Made by a program: the position numbers and the translations under genes
Source: Cryptomeria japonica
Taxonomy: Eukaryota; Streptophyta; Pinopsida; Cupressales; Cupressaceae
Length of the DNA: 64,000 nucleotides
Direction: 5' to 3'
NCBI RefSeq assembly: GCF_030272615.1
Contig: NC_081409.1
Location: 880,744,220 to 880,808,219 of the forward strand
Notes under the pieces: generated by a model
Told to the model about the DNA's origin: nothing
The model's input: the letters and a program-made list of their open reading frames with translations, nothing else
The model's database searches: none
In this document: piece by piece, positions 1 to 10,966 of the stretch
Numbering within the stretch: the first letter of the stretch is position 1
Layout of the letters: each line of letters starts with the position of its first letter

Positions 1-960
1 AAAACAATTTGCACTTGATCATTGTAGGTTCATTTATCTTTAGAATCATTATATTTGCATATTAGTTTACCATCATTCATTTCATTAGTTTTAATTTAAT
101 TGTAATCATTTGCATTGCATTAGTTTGCATTTCATTAAGCGCATTTCATTGATCATATGTATTATATCATTATTATTTGCATTAGGTTCATTATCATACT
201 AGTACACTGTATCCATTAAGATCATTTAATTTCATCTTTTCACTTAGATTCATTTATTATTATAAGAATTTCATTACAATTATAACGTCACATTTTTAAC
301 CATCACAATATCATCTCATTAATATAAGCATATGCATCATCATATAGGCATTCATCATGAGTTTAATCAAGCATATCATTTAAGTTGGTATTATAAGAAT
401 CTACATCCATAACCATCATTTTGCACTCAAGATCATCAAAATTTAAATTAAATACATTTCATGTAGATCATTTCATCATTTTCATCATCATGTGCATACA
501 CATCAAGAGTAAAGAGATCAACATTCATTTGTATGTGTTATCATTAGAAACATTATCATATATATCATTGCATCATTTAAGTAAATCATTGTAGATTCAA
601 TTTCATTGGCATCCACGATCATCAAAATCAAAATCAAATGCATTCTCATTTCATAATCATCACATCATATAGATAATCATCAACTCATATAGATCATTAT
701 CATTAAGGCATATAGATTATCATGAAAATAAAAGAAATAAAAGATCATAATAACATCATCCATCTAATCACTGCATATATAATCTATGTAATAAATGGAT
801 ATAGATCATAATTATCAAAGTAGCATGCATAATAGATCATGAAACATTAGCATCATATAGAATCCATGTCTACATATCATCATAAAACAATAAAAAGTCC
901 AGATATACAATGATATCATCATAAAAGTATAAATTTTTTAATGATACAAGATGAAATCAA
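1..960. other. AT-rich noncoding DNA, ATC/CATT-biased
   Basis: This stretch is dominated by short words such as atcatt, catttcatt and atcatca, with no open frame of note. It lies just 3' (in minus-strand sense) of the PMD relic at 980-3110. Similar CATT/TTGCAT-rich text follows the related relic near 43130-43440 and occurs in the Tat leader near 32520-33250. I therefore read it as untranslated DNA of a Tat-like retroelement whose left part lies outside the window. That is inference from composition and position. Confidence 0.45.
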
Positions 961-979
961 GTCTAAAATCAAGGTTGTC

Positions 980-3110
980 TTGTGCCACTACCACCTGACT
1001 CTATTTGTCTCTATGGCTATGGATGAGATAATCCCCCAGATGGTTGTGCACCTCGATCCCTAGTCTGAGGAGGTTTGATAAGCTCACCACTGCTAGTATA
1101 CATCCTATCGAAAACATGAGTAGTCTCATAACTCCCTACTCTCTGGTTCTCTAAGACTAGATCCTCATATCATCGATGTCAGTATGTTGTCTCCTTCCCA
1201 ACCCGATATAGTGCTCTGATAGTATCAGCTGAGAGAGTTCTAGATCCAACCTACTGAATATGATCAAGTAAAGCCTGAGTATCCTTTCATCTCTTCATAG
1301 CTCTATCTGTCTCAGTCATGAGTGTTTGGACCTATGCCCTGAGCTTCTCTATTTGTGCTCTGAGATCATCTGATCTCTCCTATTTTTGAACATCCTATAG
1401 GGGTACATCTTGTATGCCCTCATCTCCACCTCCCTCTCCACCTACTAGAGTCTCCACTCGAGTAGCTATCATGATCCACTACCTAATGAGGGGAACATGA
1501 TCCTTTGAGTTCTCCTCTCCCTCATCCCTCTCCCTCATCACAACCACCCTGAGCTACAATAACCCTTGGATCCTGATGAATCTAACCAAAATCAATACCT
1601 CTACCTTGGCCCCTATCCAATCCTCCACCTCTACCTAGTCCTAGAGAGGGTAATCCTCTTGCTATCCTCATCCCTCCTCTGTCAGTATCCTGACAAATCC
1701 ACCCTACCTCTTTGCCTAATGGAATAAGTACTCCTCCTACCCTCCCAACCCTGTCTGCGTCTCTCCCTACCATGGGAAGTGGTCTCCCAATCTTGCCAAC
1801 TAGTCTAAAAGGTCCTCCTCACACTCACAACTAGCCTCCCCTTCACCCATGTCTCCCACCTCCTCCATCTCCACCCTCATCTCCCTCATCTCCTTTGGCC
1901 TCTCGAGAAGCTCTAAGTTTTCACCTCCATCTCCATCATCTAACAATAGGATCATCTAAATCATCATCCTTATCTTGCCAGCTGGGAGGAGGATCTATTG
2001 GATTAGTGATATGAGGAAAAGGGTATGCAAGCACATACTGAGCATAATCTGATGTAACCTCAGGATCCAAAATGTGTAATCTCCAATCATACACAACCAT
2101 CGGAGTAGCCAAAAAAATTTCATGTGCTATCTCAAAAGATAAGGGAGGGACCCACTCTTGCCTATCCTTGTATCAACATGCATTCATGGCGACATTAGAA
2201 GGAATGTGCTGAATAATCCCGAACTGTCTCAAAATGCAACCAACTAACTGTTGCTCAATAATATGTGGGATGCAATCAATCAAGTACCTACTCTACAAAA
2301 TCAGTGGTAAAATACATCCATCCTCCATCCAAGGCTCACACTCAATGTAAGGTCTCCAAATGATAGTATCCATAGAGTCTAGAACCCATTGCCAATACTC
2401 CATCTTACCCAACTTAGGTTGAGTAACGGTACCTCTGTATAAATATACATATGGTTGTCCATCACCACGAACTCTATGATGAATAGGTCAGGTACTAGCA
2501 ATGTGTTCCCAACACCAAACCTGTAGAAGTGTGCATCTAGTAGACAGACTAGCATTGTCATCATAAGAAACCTGATGAAGATCATGATATAAATGAGAAA
2601 GAATACAAAAACCCCAAGCATAGTGAGTCTGATGTTGCATCATTCTTTGTATGATCCCACTCCAACCAACAACAAAACCTCGAGATCTCCTATCAGGACA
2701 AATAAATCCCCTAGTTAACCCTGCAAGAATCACTTGGAGATTCTTGTAGTACATAATCATATCCTCCCATCGAATCTCTCCTCTATCAATTCTCTCATCA
2801 CCAAACATGGCTCTGCAAGCCTCTATCCCTCCAAGATCATGCTAATCATAGTGGACTAACTCACCAGCCATGGGGATGCATAGGGATCTGGTAGACATTC
2901 TCAAGCATGACACTGATCTCACTAGTGGAGAGGTAAAAAGTGTTGTGCTTGCTATACCATCTCTCGACAATGCAGTAAAAAATCCCCTATTATGTGTAAT
3001 ATTAGGCATGTATAAAAAATGGCACAATCCACATGCATCTATGTGTGTAACCTCATCCTGTGTCAACTCTGGAACTAGATGGCGCATGGCCAAGAATTTC
3101 TCCTGACATT
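980..3110 (-). pseudogene. Plant mobile domain (PMD)-like relic, minus strand
   Basis: Minus-strand fragments resemble the plant mobile domain family (MAIN/MAIL-like, aminotransferase-like PMD). In Arabidopsis these proteins act in the nucleus in silencing and genome stability, and the domain is also carried by transposons. Starting near 3093, the frame shows a decayed VERWYSKHNTFYLSTSE segment at about 2965-2905, then IPMAGELVHYD after a frameshift. From 2808 down there is GWSGIIQRMMQHQTHYAWGF and then TLLQVWCWEHIA, which aligns with YAWGPC...TLLQVWAFEHIA at 44950-44690. A Glu/Asp/Gly-rich tail is encoded near 1960-1850, like the acidic tail of the second copy. Frameshifts and stops make it non-functional. 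The fold assignment is from remembered family motifs. The relationship between the two copies is visible directly. Confidence 0.7.
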
Positions 3111-3119
3111 GGAGAACAT

Positions 3120-3700
3120 CAAGTTTTTCTTGTTTAACAAGAGAATTTGATCTCTATCGAACACTTATCTATCAAATCTAAGAGATCACTAATTTATCAA
3201 TAAATCAATCAAACGATAAATCACATCAACAATCAATCAAATATTTTCTACCAAGAAAATCAGGCTATTAAATCAAAACTAAAACTAGCAAACATGGTTT
3301 TCTATCAATAAATGTGTTCAATCAACTCTATCACACTCTTCATCAGAGACTGAATCGACCTCTTAGAGATATCAAATCAAACTATCAATCAAAGTTTTTA
3401 ATCTATCATATCAATCAAACATCAATCAAATACCTATCTATGAAATTCACATAGAAAAATGTCTAATCAAATCATCTGACTGAACTTAAACATAATTAAA
3501 ATCAAACAAAATAGTGGAAGAAATTTCAGCACTTGGAAGGAGAATGTAAACATATGTCAGTGCGTTGCAGAGGAGAATTGACAACCTCGGATATGGGTTG
3601 ATTTTGTAAGGATTTGGTTGGTTTAGGAAGTGTCTAGAGTTCTAGATTGCTTATATTAGCTAAGTGGATTTTGACTGCAAGACATACTTACAAGTATAGA
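3120..3700. other. AT-rich spacer with ATCAATCAA-type words
   Basis: This stretch is rich in atcaatcaa, atctatca and related words. It separates the PMD relic from the plus-strand ORF at 3709. The last 150 bases may be the 5' untranslated leader of that ORF, since an in-frame TAG lies at 3697. No other gene or clear element boundary is seen. Confidence 0.4.
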
Positions 3701-3708
3701 AGCAGAAA

Positions 3709-4302
3709 ATGGTGTATTTCCTAGGACTTAATTGTTCAAACTGTGAGGTTCCTCTAGAGTTTCAAATCAGGGATTTGTTTGAAATGACTAATTTTGGCTA
3801 CGATGCCATTAGGGGGATGGTAGAATGCTCCCTAAGTCTTGATAGGCATTGGTGTGATGGTGCAATCTATGAAGCGATCCTTGCGCACATGGTGGATATC
3901 CTAGAATCTAGGGATAATTGTGTAGATCTGATAGAGGGCTTTGTTAAAAAGGAAAATGGAGACATTGTTGCAGAGGCTATTTATGACCTGGCGGAAGGTA
4001 GCAAGAACAATGTGCTCAAGGTCTACTTCAGTCCTGAAAACTATTTCTCAGATACAGAGGAAGATAGTGACAAGGAGGAAGGAAGCGGAAAGGAGGATGG
4101 TAGAGAGAAAGAGGAGGAAAGGGAGAGAGTAAGAGTGTTTGGCAAGGAAGTATGGCAACAGTTCAAAAGAGGGGTCCTCAACGAAGATCTTTCTCCCTTC
4201 AGAAGATTTCCTGATTCAGAGGAGTGGTGGCTGTTTGAGTCGTCCACAAGGAAGTTGAACGATCTAGGTGACTACGTGATTGTCATTTATCAAATTATGT
4301 AG
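3709..4302 (+). CDS. Unknown 197-aa acidic/charged protein, possible retrocopy
   Basis: This is one of the few uninterrupted frames in the window that is not a low-complexity artefact. The ATG sits in an aaaATGG context, and an in-frame TAG at 3697 argues against an earlier start. The N-terminal ~110 residues look globular, with Cys-x2-Cys near residue 9 (NCSNC) and several acidic helices. Residues ~112-145 form a highly charged Glu/Lys/Arg run, with DTEEDSDKEEGSGKED at its start. The C-terminus holds EEWWLFESS. I recognise no family. A ~215-base unit ending in A17 (4519-4535) follows the stop, and no intron is apparent. It therefore resembles a processed copy of a polyadenylated transcript or the end of a non-LTR element. 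It could also be a real single-exon gene with its genomic 3' UTR. Confidence 0.5.
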   Translation: MVYFLGLNCSNCEVPLEFQIRDLFEMTNFGYDAIRGMVECSLSLDRHWCDGAIYEAILAHMVDILESRDNCVDLIEGFVKKENGDIVAEAIYDLAEGSKNNVLKVYFSPENYFSDTEEDSDKEEGSGKEDGREKEEERERVRVFGKEVWQQFKRGVLNEDLSPFRRFPDSEEWWLFESSTRKLNDLGDYVIVIYQIM

Positions 4303-4518
4303 AGCTAGAAGTTTATCAGACCAGTAGTGTGTATGTATAGTTCTAGTGTTGTTTTGTTGATAGGAGTCATTTATATATTGAAGCTCTCGGGTTAGTCTAT
4401 GGGGCTGGTCTGTCTTGATTGCTAGGGAGACTGGCAACCAATTTAGGAGTGACTACATATTGTAATGTTTTACTGGGAAATAGAAGGAGCTATCCCCATT
4501 TAAGATAGCACTTACCTT

Positions 4519-4535
4519 TAAAAAAAAAAAAAAAA
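4519..4535 (+). other. A17 tract ending a possible retroposed transcript
   Basis: A run of about 17 A lies ~215 bases after the stop codon of the 3709-4302 ORF. Such a tract is typical of the 3' end of retroposed mRNAs and LINE/SINE copies. I looked for a target-site duplication around it and found none that is convincing. Confidence 0.45.
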
Positions 4536-4539
4536 ACTA

Positions 4540-6157
4540 AACTTTTGATTATTTCTATTATTGTTCAATACTTTATTAATTAATTTTTTAAATATTTCAA
4601 TTTTTAAATAAAAACATGGAAAATATTGAACTAAAAAATCCAAAGAAATGAATTAATGCTAATTTGAGCAAATTGAGAAATGAGACTTTCAATTTATATA
4701 AAAAATATATAATGAAGAAAAAATTGCAGTTTAGATAAAAAAAAATATAAAATTAAATGAGACACAACAGTTCATCCAGTTGAAGATCTTCATCGTTTGA
4801 AGATAGCCAATATATAAAGCCATCATCCAATTCAAGGTATATTCATAAAATAAATTATTCACCTAGAGAGTAAGTCTCCCAAGAAATTATGAATTTAATC
4901 ATTGACACGGTCCTTGTAAAACATTACCTATCTGTGAGGTGTGGACACAAAACAATTTTTTTTAAATGAGTATAAAAATAAATCCCCATGGAATACACAT
5001 GCACCTTAGGGTTAGGGTCATTACGGACAGGTATATTTCAGTTGTATTTTATATCTGAATTTTTCAATGAATTGCATAATTTTATAGGTCAGATTTTTTG
5101 GTCAGATCTTACTGTCATTTTCACCATCCCAGTCAAAGGTAGGAGATAAGAAAATTTTGGTTTCCCTCAAGGTTGGAATTTTCTTTTCCTTCATAATTTT
5201 GATGGAGGCCCAGACCTGCGAGCTATCAGCTCAGCAAGGGCATGAAGCCCACAAGTTGTCAGTCCAGCAAGGGCCTGCACGAAGTAGTTTTTCCTTCATA
5301 ATTGATTCATGCTTCTCAACTAAAATTTATAGTTATTGTTTAATATAGTTTAAAATATTTTTTGTTTTTAAGTATTCTTTAGTCTTTATATAAGATTTTT
5401 TTTTGTTTGTTTATTTAGATTTGTAAAATATATATATTTTTTAATTTATTTATAAAAAAAATGATTATGATTGAAATGACCATTGTACCAAACAGATTTA
5501 TATAGCATTTATTTGTAATGATGACCGACTTACTCTAAATTGAATAATAAAAATAGAATAATCTTTAATCACACTTATATTAATAAATAATAATGAATTC
5601 TTGTATTTGGTTCATCTCAAGATCTTATAATAGACATTCATTTTATGGGGTCTGAAAATTTCAAATCACGATTAAACAATTTCTACTTATTTAATTAAAA
5701 GTATAATATTATAATAAATATATATATGTTTGCATAAATTTAAAAATTAATTTTAAAATATTGATTTTCCTTACAAATAAATTTATATTTTTATAACTTT
5801 ATAACTATGATATAAATTTCAAAATATTATAAATAATGAATATTTACACTAGAAGAAAAGATATCATGAAATACCTCCAATAAAAGAGTTAAATCACTTT
5901 GTTACTTGAATATAAATTTAATCTTATAGTTTTAGGTCTCCCAAAAATCACGGCAATTTAACATCGAAAGTTATATTTTATTTTATTATATAAGTAATAA
6001 ATTCAATTTTATAACTAATTCATAATAAATAAATAAAATATCATTAATGTGTAAAAATAATCTTATCTTTTTACTAAAAATTAATCACATGTATCAATAA
6101 TAAAATTATATTTTGACTTGTTATACAAGTTATAATTTGAATTATCTGAATTGTATG
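4540..6157. other. AT-rich DNA with degenerate repeats, no gene
   Basis: This is very AT-rich with many short homopolymer runs and no coding frame. From about 5860 onward it contains weak copies of the motif family seen better at 8240-9000 (tatattttgacttgttatac followed by an ...aattgtatg segment). A short SINE-like insertion lies within it at 5184-5303. Confidence 0.5.
5184..5303 (-). mobile_element. Short SINE-like retroposon with 15-bp TSD
   Basis: A 90-bp GC-richer body (5199-5288) is bounded by perfect 15-bp direct repeats TTTTCCTTCATAATT at 5184-5198 and 5289-5303. The body contains cagacctgcgag and cagcaagggc repeated twice, and a related copy lies at 8480-8580. Length, long TSD and dispersion fit a short or 5'-truncated SINE. 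The minus strand is preferred because the second copy has a T-tract on its plus-strand left side, which would be its A-tail. No pol III A/B boxes are obvious, so the tRNA-like head is probably missing. Confidence 0.7.
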
Positions 6158-6472
6158 TGTTAGAGTAATATTTTATTAGTTAATAATTATTTATTTAATT
6201 ATTAGTCTATTATACTCTATGCTTAAGTTAAACTTACGAATCTTATAATTCTTTAGTGTTTTGAGTATCCTTTTATAAGGATTCTCTATTTGTATTTTCA
6301 AAACAACTATAATTATTGAATTGCATTCTTGTTGCACAATCAATATGACTCCTCTTTTTTGGATCTTTGAATTCTGGCCTCCATAGCTTTTTCTACTTCT
6401 CTCCTTTTGTGACAGGTTTGCATGTAGGTGATCTTTGGGCATTGTAAATTTGTTTTTTCCTCAGCTCCAATA
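6158..6472 (+). repeat. 5' LTR of composite Copia element
   Basis: This 315-bp LTR begins TGTTAGAG and ends CTCCAATA, directly abutting a Met-tRNA-type PBS. It matches 7978-8236, with scattered substitutions and an indel in the final third. Confidence 0.88.
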
Positions 6473-6484
6473 TGGTATCAGAGG
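6473..6484 (+). promoter_or_regulatory. Primer binding site, initiator-Met type
   Basis: TGGTATCAGAGG begins immediately after the 5' LTR. It differs by one base from the usual plant Copia site complementary to initiator tRNA-Met (TGGTATCAGAGC). It would prime minus-strand DNA synthesis. Confidence 0.85.
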
Positions 6485-6679
6485 TCAAGATCTGCATGCC
6501 CTTGTTCTCTTCATGAGATTTTTTGTTCTTTGTTCTTCAAATCTATGTATTCGAGGGTTTGTGCAGTTATTTTTTTTTCTATTTCTGGAGTAGCTGATTT
6601 TTGGGTACATTTTGGTGTCAAAAGGACCTCACAGTTAGATTCAGAAAGCTGATTCCATGAATTTTGATATATAATTTGC

Positions 6680-7290
6680 CTATTTTCGGTGACAGGGGCA
6701 TCTGATTCCATGAGAATCATTGGCAAGTTGCCAAACATATTTTACGGTACATTCAAGGCACTAGTTCTCATGGCATTCACTACACATCAGGGGAACCTCA
6801 CATTGTTGGCTACATTGACTCAAATTTGGCTGGTGATGTCACTGATTAGAAGTCTACTTCTGGCTTTGTTTTCGGTCTTTGCTCCGGTCCTATCACATGG
6901 TCTTGCAAGAAGCAAACTGCTCATGCATTATCATCGACAGAGGCTGAGTACCGAGCTATTGTGCTCGCTAGTCAGGAGATCTTATGGCTTCAATAGTTCA
7001 TGACTAAGTTTGGTTTTCCTCCTGATAGTCCCACTATTCTTTGGTGTGACAATCAGAGAGCTATTCATATTTCTCACAACCCGGTAGAGAAATTAGTGGA
7101 CGAAGCACATTGAGCTTCACATGCATTTCATCCGCTATTTGATTCATGATGGTGTTCTATTTCTGGAGTACATTCCCACTTCTGACTAGGTTGCAGACAT
7201 CTTCACAAAACCTTTTGCATCGCCGCACTATCTTTAGTTGCGCTATATGCTTGGGGTGAAGGAAGTTGTCCTTGGGGGGTCTTTATGAGG
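6680..7290 (+). pseudogene. Copia pol C-terminal RNase H relic
   Basis: Read across frameshifts, this encodes the last part of a Copia polyprotein. Visible pieces are a decayed DSNLAGDVTD segment, STSGFVFGLCSGPITWSCKK, the RNase H block ALSSTEAEYRAI at about 6925-6960, then ILWCDNQRAIHISHNP and ADIFTKPF near the C-terminus. The order and words are those of the RNase H of plant Copia pol. There is a TAG in the middle of the DVTD-KSTSG segment, another after EILWLQ, and a frameshift near 7105. The gag, protease, integrase and reverse transcriptase regions expected before it are absent. Only ~200 bases separate the PBS from the relic. Confidence 0.85.
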
Positions 7291-7478
7291 CCTTCCTTCG
7301 TTCTTCTTTCAACATGTTCTTTTATCTCTTTTTGGAGAGGAGTTTTTTCCCACTAGGTTTTCTCCTTTGTCTCCATTTCCTAGATACTTCATTGTATTTG
7401 GGTACCTGATCAAGCCTTGTTGTCGGGACCCATCTTTCATGCTTTTAGTAGTTGTTCTAGGTTTTAGCTTCTCCCTAG

Positions 7479-7497
7479 GTCTAGCTTAAGGGGGGGG
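7479..7497 (+). promoter_or_regulatory. Polypurine tract 1 of composite Copia
   Basis: gcttaagggggggg directly precedes the TG of the inner LTR at 7498. A G-rich tract at this position is the usual plus-strand primer of Copia elements. Confidence 0.75.
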
Positions 7498-7870
7498 TGT
7501 TAGAGTAATTGGGTCTTTACTTGATTAATTAAACAATATTTGTTTAATTCTTTAAGTTCCCAATTATCTTTTTACACTTAAGCTAACATTAGGTGCATAT
7601 TAATTAATTATTTTATTAATTATTATGTACAAGCATAGGGTTTTCCCTTTTTAGGGTTTATTGACCTATTAGAGGTTAATTTTTCTTTTTATTGTATTAT
7701 CTTTTCACAATACTTTTTTGGTGAATTGGAGCTCTCATCTTTTGAGAATATTTTTTCCTGTGTTTTGTGAGTTCTTCAGATTATTGCTTCATTGCTTCTC
7801 CTTGTAACATGATATTCAGCTTGCAAAAGTTCTTCAGGCTCCTATGGTGTTGTATTTCTCAACTCCAATA
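7498..7870 (+). repeat. Inner LTR of a second Copia subfamily
   Basis: This 373-bp LTR begins TGTTAGAGTAATTGGG and ends CAACTCCAATA, sharing its ends with the outer LTRs but not its middle. It is preceded by a polypurine tract and followed by a second copy of the pol-end tail (ttgtcgggacccat words at 7421 and 7881). No 5-bp duplication surrounds it, so it is not a simple solo-LTR insertion. A chimera made by template switching during reverse transcription fits better. Confidence 0.75.
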
Positions 7871-7977
7871 ATTAGGCCTAGTTGTCGGGACCCATTGTTG
7901 CTTTCCTGCATTTTTTTCATGCTTTTTTAGTCCTTAGTTATTTTTTAGCTACTCCCTAAGTTCATCTTAAGGGGGGG
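7871..7977 (+). repeat. Second copy of internal tail and polypurine tract
   Basis: This carries the gttgtcgggaccca, catgctttt...tag, ctccctaag and cttaaggggggg words in the same order as 7410-7497. It ends in a G7 tract at 7971-7977 that abuts the outer 3' LTR. Confidence 0.75.
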
Positions 7978-8236
7978 TGTTAGAGTAATATTTTATTAGT
8001 TAATAATTATTTATTTCATTATTAGTCTCTTATACTCTATGCTTAAGCTAAACTTAGGAATCTTATAATTCTTTAGGGTTTTCTCATTTAGGGTTTTGAG
8101 TGTCCTTTTATAAGGATTCTCTCTTTGTATTTTCATAACAACTGTAATTATTGAATTGCATTCTTGTTGCACAATCAGTATGAATCCTCTTTTCTAGATC
8201 TCTGTTGTAGAGTTGATTTTTTCCTCAACTCCAATA
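7978..8236 (+). repeat. 3' LTR of composite Copia element
   Basis: This 259-bp LTR pairs with 6158-6472 and ends CTCCAATA. It is followed by the right TSD GTATG (8237-8241). Confidence 0.88.
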
Positions 8237-9600
8237 GTATGTGTCTCATAATCACATCAACTCAATATTGATTGCTATATTTTAACTTATTGTACAAATT
8301 ATAAATCTAATTGTATGACATAGTCAAGGCATAATCTTTGGAAAACATCATGTGTGTGTGAACCATCAACTTTTATTGGATATTTCCAACATATTTCTAA
8401 AAAACTCATTCCTAAGAAATCTAGCTAAACTAGTAATGAAATAGTATGTCCCAAGATCACATAAACTCACTATGGGAATTTTTTTTTTTTTTTAAGTGCA
8501 GGTCTAGACCTGCGAGCACAACAGTCCAGCAAGGGCACGAAGCCTGCAAGTTGCCAACCCAGTGAGGGCCTTTGGAAAGTATTTTTAAATTTATTGTTGA
8601 AATTGAAAATTAAATTGTATGCTTGTTAGGTCTCTCCAATCGCACAAACTTTATATTAGTAGCTATACTTTAATCTTCTATAAGAATTACAAATTCAATT
8701 GTATGACTAAAATTCAAGGTACAATAATTGAGAAACATCACTTATGTGTATCCCTTAATTTTTTTTATAAATTTAGTACATGTGTATAAAATATCAATGT
8801 CATGAAATCTAGATGTACAAATAATAGTGATAGATATATTTTAATCAATTGTAAACAATATATATTCAATTTTCTGAGGTTAGAGCTTTGAATATAACAT
8901 CCACTCAATACAAATAGCTAGATTTAAACCTATTTTATAGATTACAAATTCAATGTATGGTTGACTCAAAACATAGTATTTGGAAAACATCCCTATTACT
9001 ATGATATTATATTCTCATTACCATAAGTTAATCAGAGATTCATTAATTAGAAATTTATTGTCCTTTATTTAATTGTCATTCTTATCTTTTAGGATAAGAT
9101 TTTGTTTCATCTACTAATGGAAAATGTAGAATGCATATCATATCATATTGTTTTTATTTCAAAAATTAGTATTCATGAATTGCACTTATTATACATTTAT
9201 TGTTTTTTAAGAATTTTTTGTCATGTACAAAAAATATTGCAAAAGAATTTCTCATTCTAGCATAGCATTAGTGCTCATAGATTTGTAATTGATAAATCAG
9301 AGGTATTTGTAAGATTTTGGATGAGTCTATAAGACATATAAACCTTAGCGTTGCCTATTTAAAAATCAAATTCAAAGTTAAAAAAAATGGTAATTTTTCA
9401 TCCATTTGAATATTTATATCTTTGAATTTTTTATATTATATGAAATTTGTATAGATGTGCAAATACATACTATTTTGTATTGATACAATCATTATTACCG
9501 CTTTGCTTTAGATCTTTGATTTCTAGCACATGCACTAGTTTATTCAACATAGTTTTCTTGTGGTTCACATTATTTATTCATAGTTATAAAATTTATACAT
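8237..9600. repeat. Degenerate AT-rich repeat block, copy 1
   Basis: It contains recurring units of the type tcaactcaatattgat..., atattttaacttattgtac..., caattgtatga..., ggaaaacatca, seen near 8250-8370, 8640-8745 and 8830-9000. The block is matched in order by 10600-10966 joined to 14107-15022, up to the shared phrase tctagcacatgcact (about 9520 and 14963). It is an old direct duplication of repetitive spacer. No gene is seen. Confidence 0.6.
8480..8582 (-). mobile_element. SINE-like retroposon, second copy
   Basis: A T-tract (8480-8493) is followed by agacctgcgag and two cagc/cagt...agggc modules related to the body at 5199-5288. The paralogous block at 10870-10890 lacks the insert and reads straight from tcactatc through a T-run to aatttattg. 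That gives an empty-site comparison. The T-tract marks the A-tailed 3' end of a minus-strand copy. Confidence 0.65.
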
Positions 9601-10600
9601 GTGTTTTTTTATATTACTAGTGGCTTACACAATCCAATCTTTTCATCAATGATCACTTATATATTTTGAAGTGATCTATGAAAATTTGATGGTAATTTGA
9701 ATTTTTTCACTTTAAGGTTGTAGTCATATGTAAACCGAACATTCTTAACTATGTTTTAGTTATCATCTTCATTGCAATCCGAATTAGTACCACCCAAACC
9801 TTTCACCACAACCAAAGGGTTAACAACAAGTCAATTTTTGAAGCTCCACCTCTACATCACCACCATTAATAGAAAGAACCCTTTCACCACCTTTGTGAGT
9901 AGCACCACCGACCTATCACACAACCCTTGAGATTTTGGTCACAAAAGTGGTAGATTATTTTTTGCCATAATTTTCGCATATGGTGTCAATTTTTCAAAAT
10001 AGATAGTGGTTAGACATATAGTTTTAAGAACTATCTAGTGGAATTGGTCATTTGGACAAATATGTTATTGGTTCATTTTACTATTGATTAATTTTAGATT
10101 GTCTATTTTTTTCTAAGTTCATAATTTTTTATCAAAATATATAATTTTTAGGATTCTTGAGATGTTTGAAAGAGTCTAGCTCTATATAGCCATATATTTA
10201 ATTTTTATAGATTCAAACCAAGTTTATTATATTTAAATTTATGATTTTAAGTTTTTTATTAATTTAAATTGTACATATTTATATTTGAAAAACTTGTTTA
10301 CAAAATTTGGTGGAGAGGGGTCAAAATACTTTAAAAATATATATAAAAGAAATGTATAAACAATAATAAATTTCTAATTGCATTCCAAAAAAAATAAAAA
10401 TTTAAACTTCAATTTTTAAAATATTGTAAAAAGCTATTTCCCTATTACCTTAATAATCCTACCCAAAGTTTTTAATTCTTAAATGTTTTAATAACTAACT
10501 CAGGATAAGTCTTTAAAAAATATCATTATTTTGTAAAAATAATGTGATATTTGTATTAAAAATGAATCACATGTATCAATAATAAAATTTTAAATCTTCC
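9600..10600. other. AT-rich spacer, no gene
   Basis: I see no coding frame, LTR or structured repeat here. A slightly GC-richer patch at about 9780-9930 (ccaccacc, tcaccacc words) carries stops in all frames I tried. Confidence 0.4.
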
Positions 10601-10966
10601 AAATCATATCAACTTAATATTGATAACTATATTTTGACTTTTTATGTAAATTATAATTTCAATTATATGAATTGTATGTCTCCCAAAATAACAACCTTAG
10701 GAAAACATCACCTATTCAAAAAATTATAACCTCTAGAAAACATCAAGTGTGTGAACCTTCAACTTTTATTGGATATTCCCAACATATTTCTAAAAAGTAA
10801 TTCCCATATATTAGTTGAACTAGTAATGAAATATTATGTGTCCCAAGTTCACATGAAATCACTATCAATTTTTTTTTTCAATTTATTGTTTAAATTGTAA
10901 ATTAAATTGTATGATTGTTAGCTCTCTCTAATCACACCAACTCTTTCATGGTAGCTGTATTTTAAT

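Larger units (their letters stand above)
6158..8236 (+). mobile_element. Composite Ty1/Copia element with three LTRs
   Basis: The outer LTRs (6158-6472 and 7978-8236) both begin TGTTAGAGTAATATTTTATT and end ACTCCAATA or GCTCCAATA. Perfect 5-bp repeats GTATG flank them at 6153-6157 and 8237-8241. The PBS at 6473 starts TGGTATCAGAGG. Most of gag-pol is gone: only a C-terminal RNase H relic remains, ending near 7290. A different LTR (7498-7870), with the same first eleven and last bases, then sits between two versions of the 3' internal tail, each ending in a G-rich polypurine tract. The TSD shows that the whole 2.08-kb structure inserted as one unit. The non-autonomous chimera therefore formed before or during integration. 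Confidence 0.88.
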
